The notes under the pieces: generated by a model
What the model was told of the DNA's origin: nothing
Database searches by the model: none
The model's input: the letters and a program-made list of their open reading frames with translations, nothing else
Shown here: in pieces, positions 16,249 to 25,543 of the stretch
Layout of the letters: each line of letters opens with the position of its first letter
Numbering within the stretch: position 1 is the first letter of the stretch
Position numbers and translations under genes: made by a program
Origin: Desulfobacteraceae bacterium
Lineage (GTDB): Bacteria > Desulfobacterota > Desulfobacteria > Desulfobacterales > Desulfosalsimonadaceae
Assembly (NCBI GenBank): GCA_011390465.1
Contig: JAABSH010000007.1
Location: 50,641-114,640, forward strand
Length of the DNA stretch: 64,000 nucleotides
Reading direction: 5' to 3'

Positions 16249-17442
16249 ATGTCAAAGAAGAAGTTTGAGCGTAAGAAACCGCATGTGAATGTAGGAACGA
16301 TCGGGCATATTGACCATGGAAAGACCACATTGACCGCGGCGATCACCAAATTGAGCGGACTCAAAGGGTTGGCGGATTTTATTCCGTTTGATCAGATTGA
16401 CAAGGCGCCGGAAGAAAAGGCGCGGGGGATAACCATTGCCACCGCTCATGTGGAATACGAAACCGTCACCCGGCATTATGCCCATGTGGACTGCCCGGGC
16501 CATGCGGACTATATTAAAAACATGATCACCGGAGCGGCCCAGATGGACGGCGCGATACTGGTGGTGGGCGCAGACGACGGTCCCATGCCTCAGACCCGTG
16601 AGCATATTCTCCTGGCCCGTCAGGTCGGTGTTCCGCGAATTGTTGTGTTTTTGAACAAATGCGACATGGTGGATGACGAAGAACTGATCGAGCTGGTGGA
16701 AATGGAGCTGCGGGAGCTTCTGGACTCCTATGAATTTCCCGGCGACGACACCCCGATTATCCGTGGCAGTGCGTTGAAAGCATTGGAAAGTGATGATCCG
16801 GACAGTGAGGCGGCCAAATGCATTTTTGAGCTGCTGGAAGCCATTGACTCCTATATTCCGGAACCGGAACGGGAGATTGACAAGCCGTTTCTGATGCCGG
16901 TGGAAGATGTGTTTTCCATTTCCGGCCGCGGCACCGTGGTCACCGGCCGTATTGAGCGCGGCGTGATCAAGGTCAATGAAAAGGTGGAAATTGTGGGTAT
17001 CCGTGACACGGTGACCACGGTGTGCACCGGTGTTGAAATGTTCCGGAAATTGCTGGACGAAGGGCAGGCCGGCGACAATGTCGGGCTTCTGCTGCGGGGC
17101 ACCAAGCGGGATGAAGTGGAACGGGGTCAGGTTGTGGCCGCTCCCAAATCGATTATGCCGCACACGAAGTTTAAGGCGGAAGTATATATTTTGAGCAAAG
17201 ATGAAGGCGGCCGTCACACCCCGTTTTTTTCCGGGTATCGTCCGCAGTTTTATTTCCGGACAACGGACGTGACCGGTATTTTGACATTGCCAGAAGGTGT
17301 GGAAATGGTAATGCCCGGTGACAATGTAACCATCACAGCGGAATTGATTACCCCCATCGCCATGGAGAAAGAATTGCGGTTTGCCGTGCGTGAAGGCGGC
17401 CGGACCGTCGGCGCGGGTGTGGTCAGCGAAATTATAGAATAA
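16249..17442 (+). CDS. tuf: Elongation factor Tu, copy 1
   Basis: EF-Tu brings aminoacyl-tRNA to the ribosome with GTP. All G motifs are present in the 397 residues: GHIDHGKT (G1), [14 protein letters not shown] (G2), DCPGHADY (G3), NKCD (G4) and SALKAL (G5). Domains 2 and 3 follow, with [13 protein letters not shown] and [16 protein letters not shown]. The ATG at 16249 is preceded by GGGAGGATGGGAAG. This copy is linked to the tRNA cluster upstream and to rpmG-secE-nusG downstream, the classical tufB position. It differs from the second copy at 31217 by only three residues (two Leu/Met exchanges near residue 35 and Glu/Asp near 286). Confidence 0.99.
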   Translation: MSKKKFERKKPHVNVGTIGHIDHGKTTLTAAITKLSGLKGLADFIPFDQIDKAPEEKARGITIATAHVEYETVTRHYAHVDCPGHADYIKNMITGAAQMDGAILVVGADDGPMPQTREHILLARQVGVPRIVVFLNKCDMVDDEELIELVEMELRELLDSYEFPGDDTPIIRGSALKALESDDPDSEAAKCIFELLEAIDSYIPEPEREIDKPFLMPVEDVFSISGRGTVVTGRIERGVIKVNEKVEIVGIRDTVTTVCTGVEMFRKLLDEGQAGDNVGLLLRGTKRDEVERGQVVAAPKSIMPHTKFKAEVYILSKDEGGRHTPFFSGYRPQFYFRTTDVTGILTLPEGVEMVMPGDNVTITAELITPIAMEKELRFAVREGGRTVGAGVVSEIIE

Positions 17443-17452
17443 GGGGTGTCCT

Positions 17453-17602
17453 GTGAAAGTAAATGTGAACCTCTCCTGCACGGAATGTAAGCGGAAGAAT
17501 TACGCCACAACAAAGAATAAACGCACAAAACCGGAAAAGCTGGAATTTAAAAAGTATTGCCGGTTTTGTAAGAAACATACAGTCCACAAGGAGACCAAGT
17601 AA
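17453..17602 (+). CDS. rpmG: 50S ribosomal protein L33
   Basis: This 49-residue protein starts with GTG 17453, ten bases after the tuf stop and behind AAGGGG. It begins [12 protein letters not shown] and ends KKHTVHKET. The two CxxC pairs (CTEC and CRFC) form the zinc ribbon of the zinc-binding L33 type. It lies between tuf and tRNA-Trp, exactly where rpmG is found in the tuf-secE-nusG cluster of many bacteria. The length matches the family. L33 binds near the E site of the large subunit. Confidence 0.95.
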   Translation: MKVNVNLSCTECKRKNYATTKNKRTKPEKLEFKKYCRFCKKHTVHKETK

Positions 17603-17695
17603 CCGGACATCGCATCTCAAGGGGTTGTGCCCTTTGTGTTGGGTTTTTGTTCGGGCTTGACTTCAGCAGAACCGGCTGTACAGGCTTTCAGGTAA

Positions 17696-17771
17696 AGGCC
17701 AGTAGCTCTAACGGCAGAGCGTCGGACTCCAAATCCGAGGGTTGGGGGTTCAAATCCCTCCTGGCCTGCCA
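17696..17771 (+). tRNA. tRNA-Trp (anticodon CCA)
   Basis: A 76-base cloverleaf with acceptor AGGCCAG/CTGGCCT, D-arm TAGCTCTAACGGCAGAGC, anticodon loop CTCCAAA (CCA), T-arm GGGGGTTCAAATCCCTC and encoded CCA. Its place between rpmG and secE is conserved in many bacteria. Confidence 0.97.
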
Positions 17772-17862
17772 CCATTAAATAATCGAAAGCTCTTAAGTTG
17801 AAAAGCAGATGCCTGCCATCCATGATTTTTAACTATGAGCTTTCGATGTTTTAGGAGTATGC

Positions 17863-18264
17863 ATGGCACGTCTTCAAAAGAAAAAGACCGCATCGAAAAA
17901 GACAAAAAAAGACAATGCGGCAGTGGCGAAAAGTTCAGCTGAAAAAGGAGCTGTTGCCGCAGCGGACAAAAAAACAGCGGCCCGCTCCGTGCCGGTTACG
18001 GGTGAGAAAAAGAAAAAAAGCCCTGTTCCCGGCAGATCCGCGGGTGCGGAACCCTCCGCCATCATGAAACTGGTGGAAAAGTATTTTGGCAACTGGATTC
18101 AGTTTTTCAGGGAAGTAAAGGTTGAACTGACAAAGGTTACCTGGCCCACCAGAAAGCAGACCATCGGTTCCACTGCTGTTGTGATTGTGTTTGTTTTTGT
18201 GGTCGCTTTTTTTCTTGGAATCGTTGATGTCGGCCTTTCAAGTCTGATCCGGCTGATTCTTTAG
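17863..18264 (+). CDS. secE: Preprotein translocase subunit SecE with long basic N-terminus
   Basis: SecE clamps SecY in the Sec translocon. The diagnostic core lies at residues 78-133: an amphipathic helix [22 protein letters not shown] followed by one membrane helix up to the C-terminus. Single-helix SecE proteins are usually about 60-80 residues. This one has 133, with about 65 extra residues at the N-terminus that are rich in Lys, Ala and Ser, lack hydrophobic segments and would lie in the cytoplasm. The start ATG 17863 follows TTAGGAG. Position before nusG is the standard one. The extra part may be disordered; its role is unknown. Confidence 0.95.
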   Translation: MARLQKKKTASKKTKKDNAAVAKSSAEKGAVAAADKKTAARSVPVTGEKKKKSPVPGRSAGAEPSAIMKLVEKYFGNWIQFFREVKVELTKVTWPTRKQTIGSTAVVIVFVFVVAFFLGIVDVGLSSLIRLIL

Positions 18265-18286
18265 GATTCAACCGGGAGGTAAATTA

Positions 18287-18817
18287 ATGGCACTTAAATG
18301 GTACATCCTGCATGTCTACTCCGGGTTTGAAGCCCGGGTAAAGGCAAATCTCGAGGAACGCATCGCGGCTTTTTCGCATCCTGAAAAATTCGGTGAAGTG
18401 GTGCTTCCAACGGAGCAGGTGGTCGAGCTGATCAAAGGAAAACGGAAAACGTCCAGCCGAAAGTTTTATCCCGGGTACATCCTGATCCGGATGGAGCTTG
18501 ATGAAGACACCTGGCATATGGTGAGCTCAACGGCGAAAGTGACCGGGTTCCTTGGGGGCCGCGACAAACCGGTGGCCATCAGCGACGAAGAAGCGGAATA
18601 CATCTTAAACCGGATGGAAGCCGGCAAGTTGAAACCGCAGCCAAAATTTTACTTTGAAATCGGGGATGAGATTCGGGTTGTTGACGGGCCGTTTACCAAT
18701 TTCAACGGGACTGTGGAAGATGTTAATCCGGAAAAAGGAAAACTCAAGGTCCTGGTAAGCATTTTTGGTCGTTCAACACCGGTGGAGCTTGATTTTGTCC
18801 AGGTTTCCAAAAATTAA
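18287..18817 (+). CDS. nusG: Transcription termination/antitermination factor NusG
   Basis: The 176-residue protein has the NGN domain at residues 1-110 ([48 protein letters not shown]) and a KOW domain at about 125-176 ([28 protein letters not shown]). NusG binds the RNA polymerase clamp, suppresses pausing and links polymerase to Rho or to ribosomal S10. ATG 18287 follows GGGAGG and lies 22 bases after secE. Length and layout are normal. The target polymerase, encoded just downstream, carries an unusual insert in RpoC that lies elsewhere than the clamp. Confidence 0.97.
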   Translation: MALKWYILHVYSGFEARVKANLEERIAAFSHPEKFGEVVLPTEQVVELIKGKRKTSSRKFYPGYILIRMELDEDTWHMVSSTAKVTGFLGGRDKPVAISDEEAEYILNRMEAGKLKPQPKFYFEIGDEIRVVDGPFTNFNGTVEDVNPEKGKLKVLVSIFGRSTPVELDFVQVSKN

Positions 18818-18922
18818 CCGTTTCGGTGCAGCGGGTACCGTAATGGCGGCACTGAGCCCTGAAACGGGCTGTTAAAACATCCGCCGCCGCGTAATAAAAA
18901 AAATATCGGGAGTAGAATTGAC

Positions 18923-19345
18923 ATGGCAAAGAAAGTGATCGCACAGATCAAACTTCAAGTAATGGCCGGCAAGGCCAACCCTTCCCCCCCTATCGGGCCT
19001 GCGCTGGGTCAGCACGGCGTTAACATAATGGATTTTTGCAAGGCGTTTAACGCCAGAACCGCCAATGAAGAAGGAATGATTATCCCGGTGGTGCTGACGG
19101 TTTTTCAGGACAAGTCTTTTTCTTTTATCACCAAAACACCGCCCGCAGCGGTGCTGTTAAAAAAAGCGGCCAAGATCGCAAAAGGCTCCGGAGAACCCAA
19201 AACTGTGAAGGTCGGAAAAGTAACCAAGGATCAGGTTGCGGAAATTGCGACTCTCAAGAAGGCGGATTTAAATGCGAACGACCTGGAAAATGCCTGCCGT
19301 ATTATTGAAGGAACGGCCAGAAGTATGGGGCTTGAAGTCGTTTAA
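18923..19345 (+). CDS. rplK: 50S ribosomal protein L11
   Basis: L11 forms the GTPase-associated stalk base with 23S rRNA. The 140-residue protein shows [24 protein letters not shown] and [10 protein letters not shown] in the N-terminal domain, [14 protein letters not shown] in the hinge region, and the RNA-binding C-terminal domain ending [16 protein letters not shown] 18923 is preceded by CGGGAGTAG. A 105-base gap after nusG and the usual pairing with rplA suggest the start of the L11-L1 unit, where L1 commonly regulates its own mRNA. I cannot point to an L1 binding site with confidence. Confidence 0.98.
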   Translation: MAKKVIAQIKLQVMAGKANPSPPIGPALGQHGVNIMDFCKAFNARTANEEGMIIPVVLTVFQDKSFSFITKTPPAAVLLKKAAKIAKGSGEPKTVKVGKVTKDQVAEIATLKKADLNANDLENACRIIEGTARSMGLEVV

Positions 19346-19370
19346 TTAATAAAGGAGTGAATAGGATACA

Positions 19371-20075
19371 ATGTCTAAACGTGGAAAGAAATTTCTCGAA
19401 GCAAAATCAAAAGTCGATCCGCTGAAGCGGTACACTTTTGAGGAGGCCGTTCAGGGCGCGCTGTCATCTTCTTTTGTGAAGTTTGATGAAACCGTTGATA
19501 TTGCGGTAAAGCTTGGTGTTGATCCCCGACATGCGGATCAGATGGTTCGCGGTTCCATTATTCTGCCCAATGGCCTTGGCAAGGAAGTCAAGGTACTGGT
19601 TTTCGCCAAAGGCGAGAAGGAAAAAGAAGCCGAGGATGCCGGTGCGGATTTTGTGGGCAACGATGAACTGATTGAACGGATCAAAGGCGGATGGTTTGGG
19701 TTTGATAAAGCCGTTGCCACCCCGGATGTAATGGGAACGGTGGGAAAAATCGGTAAAATGCTGGGTCCCCGGGGGCTGATGCCCAATGCAAAAACCGGCA
19801 CCGTTACCTTTGACGTGGCCAAAGCCGTCAACGAATTAAAGGCCGGGAAGATCGACTATCGCGTGGAAAAAGCAGGCATCGTTCACGCCCCGATGGGCAA
19901 AGTCTCTTTTGGCGTGGAAAAGATTCTCGGCAATGTATCCGCATTTCTGGATTCCATTGTCCGGAACAAACCGTCTTCCAGCAAAGGCACTTATGTGCGG
20001 AGTATTGGCATTTCCACCACCATGGGACCGGGGTATAAAGTTGACCCGGTATATGTCAAGGATTTCCTGAAATAA
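19371..20075 (+). CDS. rplA: 50S ribosomal protein L1
   Basis: L1 forms the mobile stalk at the ribosomal E site and, in many bacteria, represses translation of the rplK-rplA mRNA. The 234-residue protein has the family blocks: [27 protein letters not shown] near residue 40, [17 protein letters not shown] near 95, [15 protein letters not shown] near 130, and [17 protein letters not shown] near 207. ATG 19371 lies 25 bases after rplK with AAGGAGTG before it. A strong terminator-like hairpin follows the stop within 15 bases. Confidence 0.98.
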   Translation: MSKRGKKFLEAKSKVDPLKRYTFEEAVQGALSSSFVKFDETVDIAVKLGVDPRHADQMVRGSIILPNGLGKEVKVLVFAKGEKEKEAEDAGADFVGNDELIERIKGGWFGFDKAVATPDVMGTVGKIGKMLGPRGLMPNAKTGTVTFDVAKAVNELKAGKIDYRVEKAGIVHAPMGKVSFGVEKILGNVSAFLDSIVRNKPSSSKGTYVRSIGISTTMGPGYKVDPVYVKDFLK

Positions 20076-20085
20076 CAGATTCTCG

Positions 20086-20112
20086 AAAAACCGGGCACGC
20101 CCGGTTTTTTTT
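20086..20112 (+). terminator. Terminator or attenuator after rplA
   Basis: AAAAACCGGG (20086-20095), loop CACG, CCCGGTTTTT (20100-20109), and a run of eight Ts in all. It divides the L11 operon from the rplJL-rpoBC unit. Confidence 0.85.
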
Positions 20113-20204
20113 GCAGCGGCGGATCAGCCGCTTTCTGGTTGAATCAAAATTTTACGGAAACAGCAGCTGCCACTGGCGGCAGTGTGCGCCGGAAATTACA
20201 ATAA

Positions 20205-20275
20205 ACCTGTCAAAGACCGTAGGGTCGCTGAATCACAGCGAATAATCGGAAAATTCCCCCCTACCGAGGCAGTCC
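20205..20275 (+). ncRNA. Ribosomal protein L10 leader
   Basis: GACCGTAGGG at 20216-20224 and CCCTACCGAGG at 20259-20269 can pair (GTAGGG with CCCTAC) with structured sequence between them. Such a GACCGTAGG / CCTACCGAGG pair before rplJ is typical of the L10 leader, to which the L10-L12 complex binds to repress translation. Ends are approximate. Confidence 0.7.
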
Positions 20276-20331
20276 TGGTTTTTCTGCGGCTTCCTTTGGT
20301 TTTTACAGATGCAGAAAGGAGGTGTACCCAA

Positions 20332-20856
20332 TTGTTAAATAAAAGTCAGAAAAAACAGCTTGTTGAAGAACTTCACGAAAAATTTGAAAAGTCCAAGATC
20401 GTCATTTTGACGGATTATAAAGGGCTTAATGTCGACAAAATCAATGAGTTGCGTCGCAAGCTGACCGAGGCCAACGTTGAATACCGTGTTGTCAAAAACA
20501 CGTTGCTGTATCGGGCCTCTGAAGACACCGGTGTGGCAGTCGCCAAAGATTATTTTACCGGTCCTTCAGCCATTGCGCTCAGCTATGATGATCCTGTGGC
20601 GCCGGCCAAAGTGCTGGCAACCTTTGCCAAGGATAACGACAAACTCGAGATAAAGTTCGGCGTTATGTCCGGTAAGCTGCTTGACGCGGCAGACATCAAG
20701 AGTTTATCCGATCTTCCGTCCAGAGAAGTCCTGCTGAGTCAGGTGCTGTCCGCGATGAACGGCGTGCCCACGGCACTGGTCCGGGTCCTGAGCAATGTTC
20801 CGGAAAAGCTGTTATATGCGCTTCAGGCCATCAAGGATCAGAAAGAAGCGGCCTGA
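20332..20856 (+). CDS. rplJ: 50S ribosomal protein L10
   Basis: L10 anchors the L7/L12 dimers on the stalk. The frame is open from 20182, but TTG 20332 is chosen: AAGGAGGT lies eight bases before it, and the protein then begins LNKSQKKQLVEEL like its relatives. It has 174 residues. Family blocks are VILTDYKGLNVDKINELRRKL near residue 25, YRVVKNTLLYRA near 50 and FTGPSAIALS near 74, with a C-terminal helix LLYALQAIKDQK for L7/L12 binding. The earlier part of the open frame coincides with the L10 leader and is not coding. Confidence 0.96.
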   Translation: MLNKSQKKQLVEELHEKFEKSKIVILTDYKGLNVDKINELRRKLTEANVEYRVVKNTLLYRASEDTGVAVAKDYFTGPSAIALSYDDPVAPAKVLATFAKDNDKLEIKFGVMSGKLLDAADIKSLSDLPSREVLLSQVLSAMNGVPTALVRVLSNVPEKLLYALQAIKDQKEAA

Positions 20857-20932
20857 ATTTAAACCCACTATCTGCAAATCAACATACAAACAACAATCTT
20901 AGAGAAGTTTTTATATACTTTGGAGGTTACTC

Positions 20933-21316
20933 ATGGCTGATGTTACAAAAGAAGATGTAATTGAATTTATAGCAAATATGTCTGTTCTGGAATTGTCTGA
21001 ACTGGTCAAGGAACTGGAAGAAAAATTCGGCGTGTCCGCTGCAGCGCCTGTTGCAGTTGCCGGTCCTGCCGCTGCCGCTGATGCGGGTGCCGCAGCAGAA
21101 GAAAAAACAGAATTTGACGTAATTCTGAGCACCTTTGGCGACAAAAAGATTCAGGTCATCAAGGAAATCCGCGCCATTACCGGGCTTGGATTAAAAGAAG
21201 CCAAGGCCCTGGTGGAATCCGCCCCTGCGCCGGTTAAAGAAGGCATTGTAAAAGAAGATGCTGAAAAAATTAAAGAACAACTTGAAGCAGCAGGCGCTCA
21301 GGTAGACATCAAGTAA
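20933..21316 (+). CDS. rplL: 50S ribosomal protein L7/L12
   Basis: The 127-residue stalk protein has an N-terminal dimerisation helix ([19 protein letters not shown]), an Ala-rich flexible hinge at about residues 38-62, and the globular C-terminal domain that recruits translation factors ([32 protein letters not shown] region, ending VDIK). ATG 20933 is preceded by TTGGAGG. It follows rplJ by 76 bases and precedes an attenuator-like hairpin before rpoB. Its normal length and complete hinge suggest a typical L7/L12 function. Confidence 0.98.
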   Translation: MADVTKEDVIEFIANMSVLELSELVKELEEKFGVSAAAPVAVAGPAAAADAGAAAEEKTEFDVILSTFGDKKIQVIKEIRAITGLGLKEAKALVESAPAPVKEGIVKEDAEKIKEQLEAAGAQVDIK

Positions 21317-21373
21317 TTTTTTTGTGTTATAATCACGATAACTTATTGTAACATAAAGAAAAAATAAGGAAAT

Positions 21374-21405
21374 CGGCGCCCGGAACCCTCCGGGCCGCCG
21401 TTTTT
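21374..21405 (+). terminator. Attenuator between rplL and rpoB
   Basis: CGGCGCCCGG (21374-21383) pairs with CCGGGCCGCCG (21390-21400) with one bulged C. TTTTT and later TTTTTT follow. An attenuator in this place lowers polymerase relative to ribosomal protein synthesis in other bacteria. Confidence 0.75.
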
Positions 21406-21433
21406 CTGCTTTTTTAAAAATACTGGAGCGACC

Positions 21434-24400
21434 ATGACCGTAAACCCACCGAACTATAAGCGCATCAGAAAAAATTTCGGCCGTATAGAATCCATTGTTG
21501 ATATTCCGGATCTGATCGGGATGCAGCGGGATTCCTACTACCGGTTTCTGCAGATGGAGGTTCCCCCTGAAAAGAGAAAAGACTCCGGCCTGCAGTCTGT
21601 TTTTCATTCTGTATTTCCCATCAAGGATTTTACCGGCACGGCATCTCTGGAGTTTGTCTCTTACCGGTTTGCTGAAATTAAACATTCCGTTGCCGAGTGC
21701 ATCAACCGGGGAATGACCTATGATATTTCCGTCAGAATCCGTGTCCGTCTGGTGGTATATGATGTAGACAAGGGAACCGGTGTTTCCAACATCCGCGACA
21801 TTAAAGAACAGGAAATTTATTTTGGTACCATTCCCCTGATGACGGAAAAAGGCACGTTTATCATCAATGGTACCGAACGTGCGGTGGTCAGTCAGCTCCA
21901 TCGTTCCTCGGGCGTGTTTTTCGACCATGACAAGGGGAAAACCCATTCCAGCGGCAAGATTATTTATACCTCCCGGATTATTCCGGTCCGCGGTTCCTGG
22001 ATTGATATGGAAATTGACCCCAAGGACATTGTCAATATCCGCATCGACCGCCGCCGGAAATTTCCCATCACGCTGCTGTTCAAGGCCATTGGATACAATA
22101 GCGATGATATTCTTTCATATTTTTATCACCGGGAAAAAATTACGGTCCGTAAAAAACAGTTTTTTAGAGAGCTTAATCCCGATTTTCTGAAAGGCCAGCG
22201 CCCGGGAAAAGATATTGTAAACCCGGAAACCGGCAGTGTGGTCGTCAAAAAAGGACGTGTTTTCACCAAGCGGGCCATCAAGGAACTCCAGGCCGCCGGT
22301 GTTGAACAGGTGCCATTGTCCAGAGAAGAACTCTTCGGCCGGGTGTTTGCCGGCGATGTTGTGGACAAGAAAACCGGCGAAGTGGTGATTCCGTCCAATG
22401 TAACCATTGATGAAGATCTGCTCAATGAGGTGCTGGCCGCAAAAGTGGATGCCTTTGATGTGCTGGTGATGGAAGGACCCTACGCCAGTAATGCCATTCA
22501 GAAAACCCTGCAGGTTGACAAGGTGGCCACCAAAGAAGAGGCCCTTATCGATATTTACCGCAGACTCCGGCCCGGCAACCCGGCCACCCCGGAAGTGGCC
22601 CAGGAATTTGTGGATCATCTGTTTTTCAGAAATGCCTATTATGATTTGTCCGACGTCGGCCGCCTGAAAATTAACCACCGCCTTAAAACCCATACGCCCA
22701 TTGAAGTTCGCACCCTGCGGAAAGAAGATATTCTTTTGACCGCCAGAACCCTGGTGGAACTGCGGGATACCCAGGGCGCCGTGGATGATATCGACCATCT
22801 TGGCAACCGCCGGGTCCGGGCCGTGGGCGAACTGTTGGAAAATCAGTACCGGATCGGGCTGGTCCGCATGGAACGGGCGATTAAAGAACGTATGAGCATG
22901 CAGGAAGTGGATGCCCTGATGCCCAATGATCTGGTCAATCCCAAGCCGGTTTCCGCGGTGGTCAAGGAATTTTTCGGCACCAGTCAGCTGTCCCAGTTTC
23001 TGGATCAGACCAATCCGTTGTCTGAAACCACCCACAAACGCCGTTTAAGCGCGCTGGGGCCCGGCGGACTTACCCGGGACCGGGCCGGGTTTGAGGTGCG
23101 CGACGTGCATCCTTCCCATTATGGCCGGATTTGTCCCATTGAAACCCCGGAAGGCCCGAACATCGGCCTGATTGTGTCTTTGTGCACCTATGCCCGGGTC
23201 AATGAATTCGGGTTTATCGAAACCCCGTACCGGGTGGTGGAAAATTCTATAGTGACTGACAAAATCCGGATGCTCAGTGCGTTTCAGGAAGAAGATCATC
23301 CCATTGCCCAGGCCAATGCGCCCATGGATGAAAACAATGAATTTGTCAATCCCATTGTTATTTCCCGTGTGGAAGGCGAATTCATGCGCATGCCCCGGGA
23401 AGAAATCGAGCTCATGGATATTTCTCCCAACCAGCTGGTGAGCGCGTCGGCGGCCTTGATTCCGTTTCTTGAAAATGATGACGCCAACCGGGCCCTTATG
23501 GGATCCAACATGATGCGTCAGGCCGTTCCATTGATCGACAGCCGGTCGCCCTTGGTGGGAACGGGTATCGAAGGGGTTGTTGCCAGAGATTCCGGTGTCA
23601 CCATTGTTGCGAAAAAAGACGGTACGGTGGTGGATGTGGATGCATCACGGATTGTGATTCAACATGATCCTTCTGACGACCCGGCAGAAAAAGACGTTAC
23701 CATTTATAATCTGTCCAAATTTATCCGGTCCAACCAGAACACCTGTTTCAACCATCGCCCCATTATTAAAAAAGGGGATAAGGTAAAAGCCGGAGAAGTG
23801 GTTGCGGACGGTCCGGCCACGGAAAAAGGAGAACTGGCCCTGGGTAAAAACGTCACCGTGGCATTTATGCCCTGGGGCGGATACAATTTTGAAGATTCCA
23901 TTCTTGTCAGTGAACGGCTGGTAAAAGACAGTGTTTTTACATCCGTTCATATTGAAGAATTTGAAGTGCTTGCCCGGGACACCAAACTGGGAAAAGAAGA
24001 AATTACCCGGGATATTCCCAATGTGGGGGAAGAAGCCCTTAAAGATCTTGATGAGAGCGGGATTATCCGGCTGGGAGCGGAAGTCGGCCCCGGCGATATC
24101 CTGGTGGGCAAGGTCACCCCCAAAGGGGAGACCCAGCTGTCTCCGGAGGAAAAGCTGCTGCGGGCCATTTTCGGGGAAAAAGCCGGCGAAGTCAAGGATA
24201 CGTCCCTGCGGGTGCCCCCGGGCGGCAGCGGAATTGTCATTGATGCCAAGGTCTTTTCCCGTCGTGGTATTGACAAAGATGAACGGTCCCGGAGCATTGA
24301 AGACGAAGAAATCGCCCTTCTTGAAAAAGACCGGGATGACGAACTCTCGATTATTCGTGAAATGGCCCGGGATACCATTGGGGCGTTGATAGCGAATCAG

Positions 24401-25531
24401 AAAAGCCTCACGGATGTCATTGACGGCAAAAAAGTGGTGATTCCCAAAAATACAAAAATCGAGAAAAAACATTTTGAAAAAATTCCCCTTTCCAAGCTCG
24501 ATGCCCTGGAGTTTGAAGATGACGCTGTCACGGAAGAACTCCGCCGGCTGATTTCTTTGTACAGGGAAAAATCCGACCTGGTGCATGAGCATTTTGAACA
24601 CCAGGTCAGCGGATATGAAAGAGGCGATGATCTGCCCCCGGGCGTGATCAAGATGATCAAAGTCTACGTGGCCATGAAACGGACCTTGTCCGTGGGGGAT
24701 AAAATGGCCGGCCGTCATGGCAACAAAGGCGTGGTGTCCCGTATTTTGCCGGAAGAAGATCTGCCCTATTTTCATGACGGCCGGTCCGTGGATATGGTAC
24801 TCAATCCATTGGGCGTGCCTTCGCGGATGAACGTCGGGCAGATTCTTGAAATTCATCTGGGCATGGCGGCCAAAGGCCTTGGGGATCAGATCACGGCGCT
24901 GCTGGAAGCAGAAAAATACAAACAGCTGCGGGAAAAATTCAAAGCCATTTTCCCGGAACCGGGCAATAAAGCCCTGGTAGACGAAATGGCCGATGAGGGC
25001 CTGGTCCGGTTTGCCGAACAATACAAGGACGGGGTGCATATGAGTACTCCGGTATTTGACGGTGCCAAGGAAGATGAAATAAAGGCGCTTTTGTCTGAAG
25101 CCGGGGTGAGCCCCACGGGACAGATTACCCTCTATGACGGCCGCACCGGCGAACCTTTTGACGGCAAGGTGACCGTGGGCACCATGTATATGCTGAAACT
25201 CCATCATCTGGTGGATGACAAGCTGCATGCCCGGTCCATCGGACCTTATTCACTGGTGACCCAGCAGCCCCTGGGCGGCAAAGCCCAGTTCGGCGGCCAG
25301 CGGCTGGGAGAGATGGAAGTATGGGCCATGGAAGCCTATGGGGCGGCCCATGCATTGCAGGAATTTCTCACGGTTAAATCCGACGACATGGCCGGCCGCA
25401 CCCGTATGTATGAAAAGATTGTGAAAGGTCAGAACGTATTTGAACCCGGACTTCCGGAATCCTTCCGGGTACTCACCAAAGAGTTACAGAGTTTAGGTTT
25501 AGATGTAACCCTTATCGAAGAAAAAGACTAA
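21434..25531 (+). CDS. rpoB: DNA-directed RNA polymerase subunit beta
   Basis: The 1365-residue beta subunit matches the proteobacterial form in length. The rifampicin-binding region is of the sensitive type, with [17 protein letters not shown] followed by [13 protein letters not shown] near residues 515-545. Further conserved blocks are [39 protein letters not shown] near residue 1090 and [18 protein letters not shown] near 1275. ATG 21434 lies behind TGGAGCG. It is followed by rpoC after 12 bases. No mutation of known resistance positions is obvious. It forms the catalytic cleft together with RpoC. Confidence 0.99.
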   Translation: MTVNPPNYKRIRKNFGRIESIVDIPDLIGMQRDSYYRFLQMEVPPEKRKDSGLQSVFHSVFPIKDFTGTASLEFVSYRFAEIKHSVAECINRGMTYDISVRIRVRLVVYDVDKGTGVSNIRDIKEQEIYFGTIPLMTEKGTFIINGTERAVVSQLHRSSGVFFDHDKGKTHSSGKIIYTSRIIPVRGSWIDMEIDPKDIVNIRIDRRRKFPITLLFKAIGYNSDDILSYFYHREKITVRKKQFFRELNPDFLKGQRPGKDIVNPETGSVVVKKGRVFTKRAIKELQAAGVEQVPLSREELFGRVFAGDVVDKKTGEVVIPSNVTIDEDLLNEVLAAKVDAFDVLVMEGPYASNAIQKTLQVDKVATKEEALIDIYRRLRPGNPATPEVAQEFVDHLFFRNAYYDLSDVGRLKINHRLKTHTPIEVRTLRKEDILLTARTLVELRDTQGAVDDIDHLGNRRVRAVGELLENQYRIGLVRMERAIKERMSMQEVDALMPNDLVNPKPVSAVVKEFFGTSQLSQFLDQTNPLSETTHKRRLSALGPGGLTRDRAGFEVRDVHPSHYGRICPIETPEGPNIGLIVSLCTYARVNEFGFIETPYRVVENSIVTDKIRMLSAFQEEDHPIAQANAPMDENNEFVNPIVISRVEGEFMRMPREEIELMDISPNQLVSASAALIPFLENDDANRALMGSNMMRQAVPLIDSRSPLVGTGIEGVVARDSGVTIVAKKDGTVVDVDASRIVIQHDPSDDPAEKDVTIYNLSKFIRSNQNTCFNHRPIIKKGDKVKAGEVVADGPATEKGELALGKNVTVAFMPWGGYNFEDSILVSERLVKDSVFTSVHIEEFEVLARDTKLGKEEITRDIPNVGEEALKDLDESGIIRLGAEVGPGDILVGKVTPKGETQLSPEEKLLRAIFGEKAGEVKDTSLRVPPGGSGIVIDAKVFSRRGIDKDERSRSIEDEEIALLEKDRDDELSIIREMARDTIGALIANQKSLTDVIDGKKVVIPKNTKIEKKHFEKIPLSKLDALEFEDDAVTEELRRLISLYREKSDLVHEHFEHQVSGYERGDDLPPGVIKMIKVYVAMKRTLSVGDKMAGRHGNKGVVSRILPEEDLPYFHDGRSVDMVLNPLGVPSRMNVGQILEIHLGMAAKGLGDQITALLEAEKYKQLREKFKAIFPEPGNKALVDEMADEGLVRFAEQYKDGVHMSTPVFDGAKEDEIKALLSEAGVSPTGQITLYDGRTGEPFDGKVTVGTMYMLKLHHLVDDKLHARSIGPYSLVTQQPLGGKAQFGGQRLGEMEVWAMEAYGAAHALQEFLTVKSDDMAGRTRMYEKIVKGQNVFEPGLPESFRVLTKELQSLGLDVTLIEEKD

Positions 25532-25543
25532 GGAGATCACATC

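Noticed and set aside
20182..20331. A 50-codon N-terminal extension of L10
   Set aside because: It lacks a start signal, overlaps the L10 leader, and TTG 20332 has an ideal ribosome-binding site and gives the family N-terminus.
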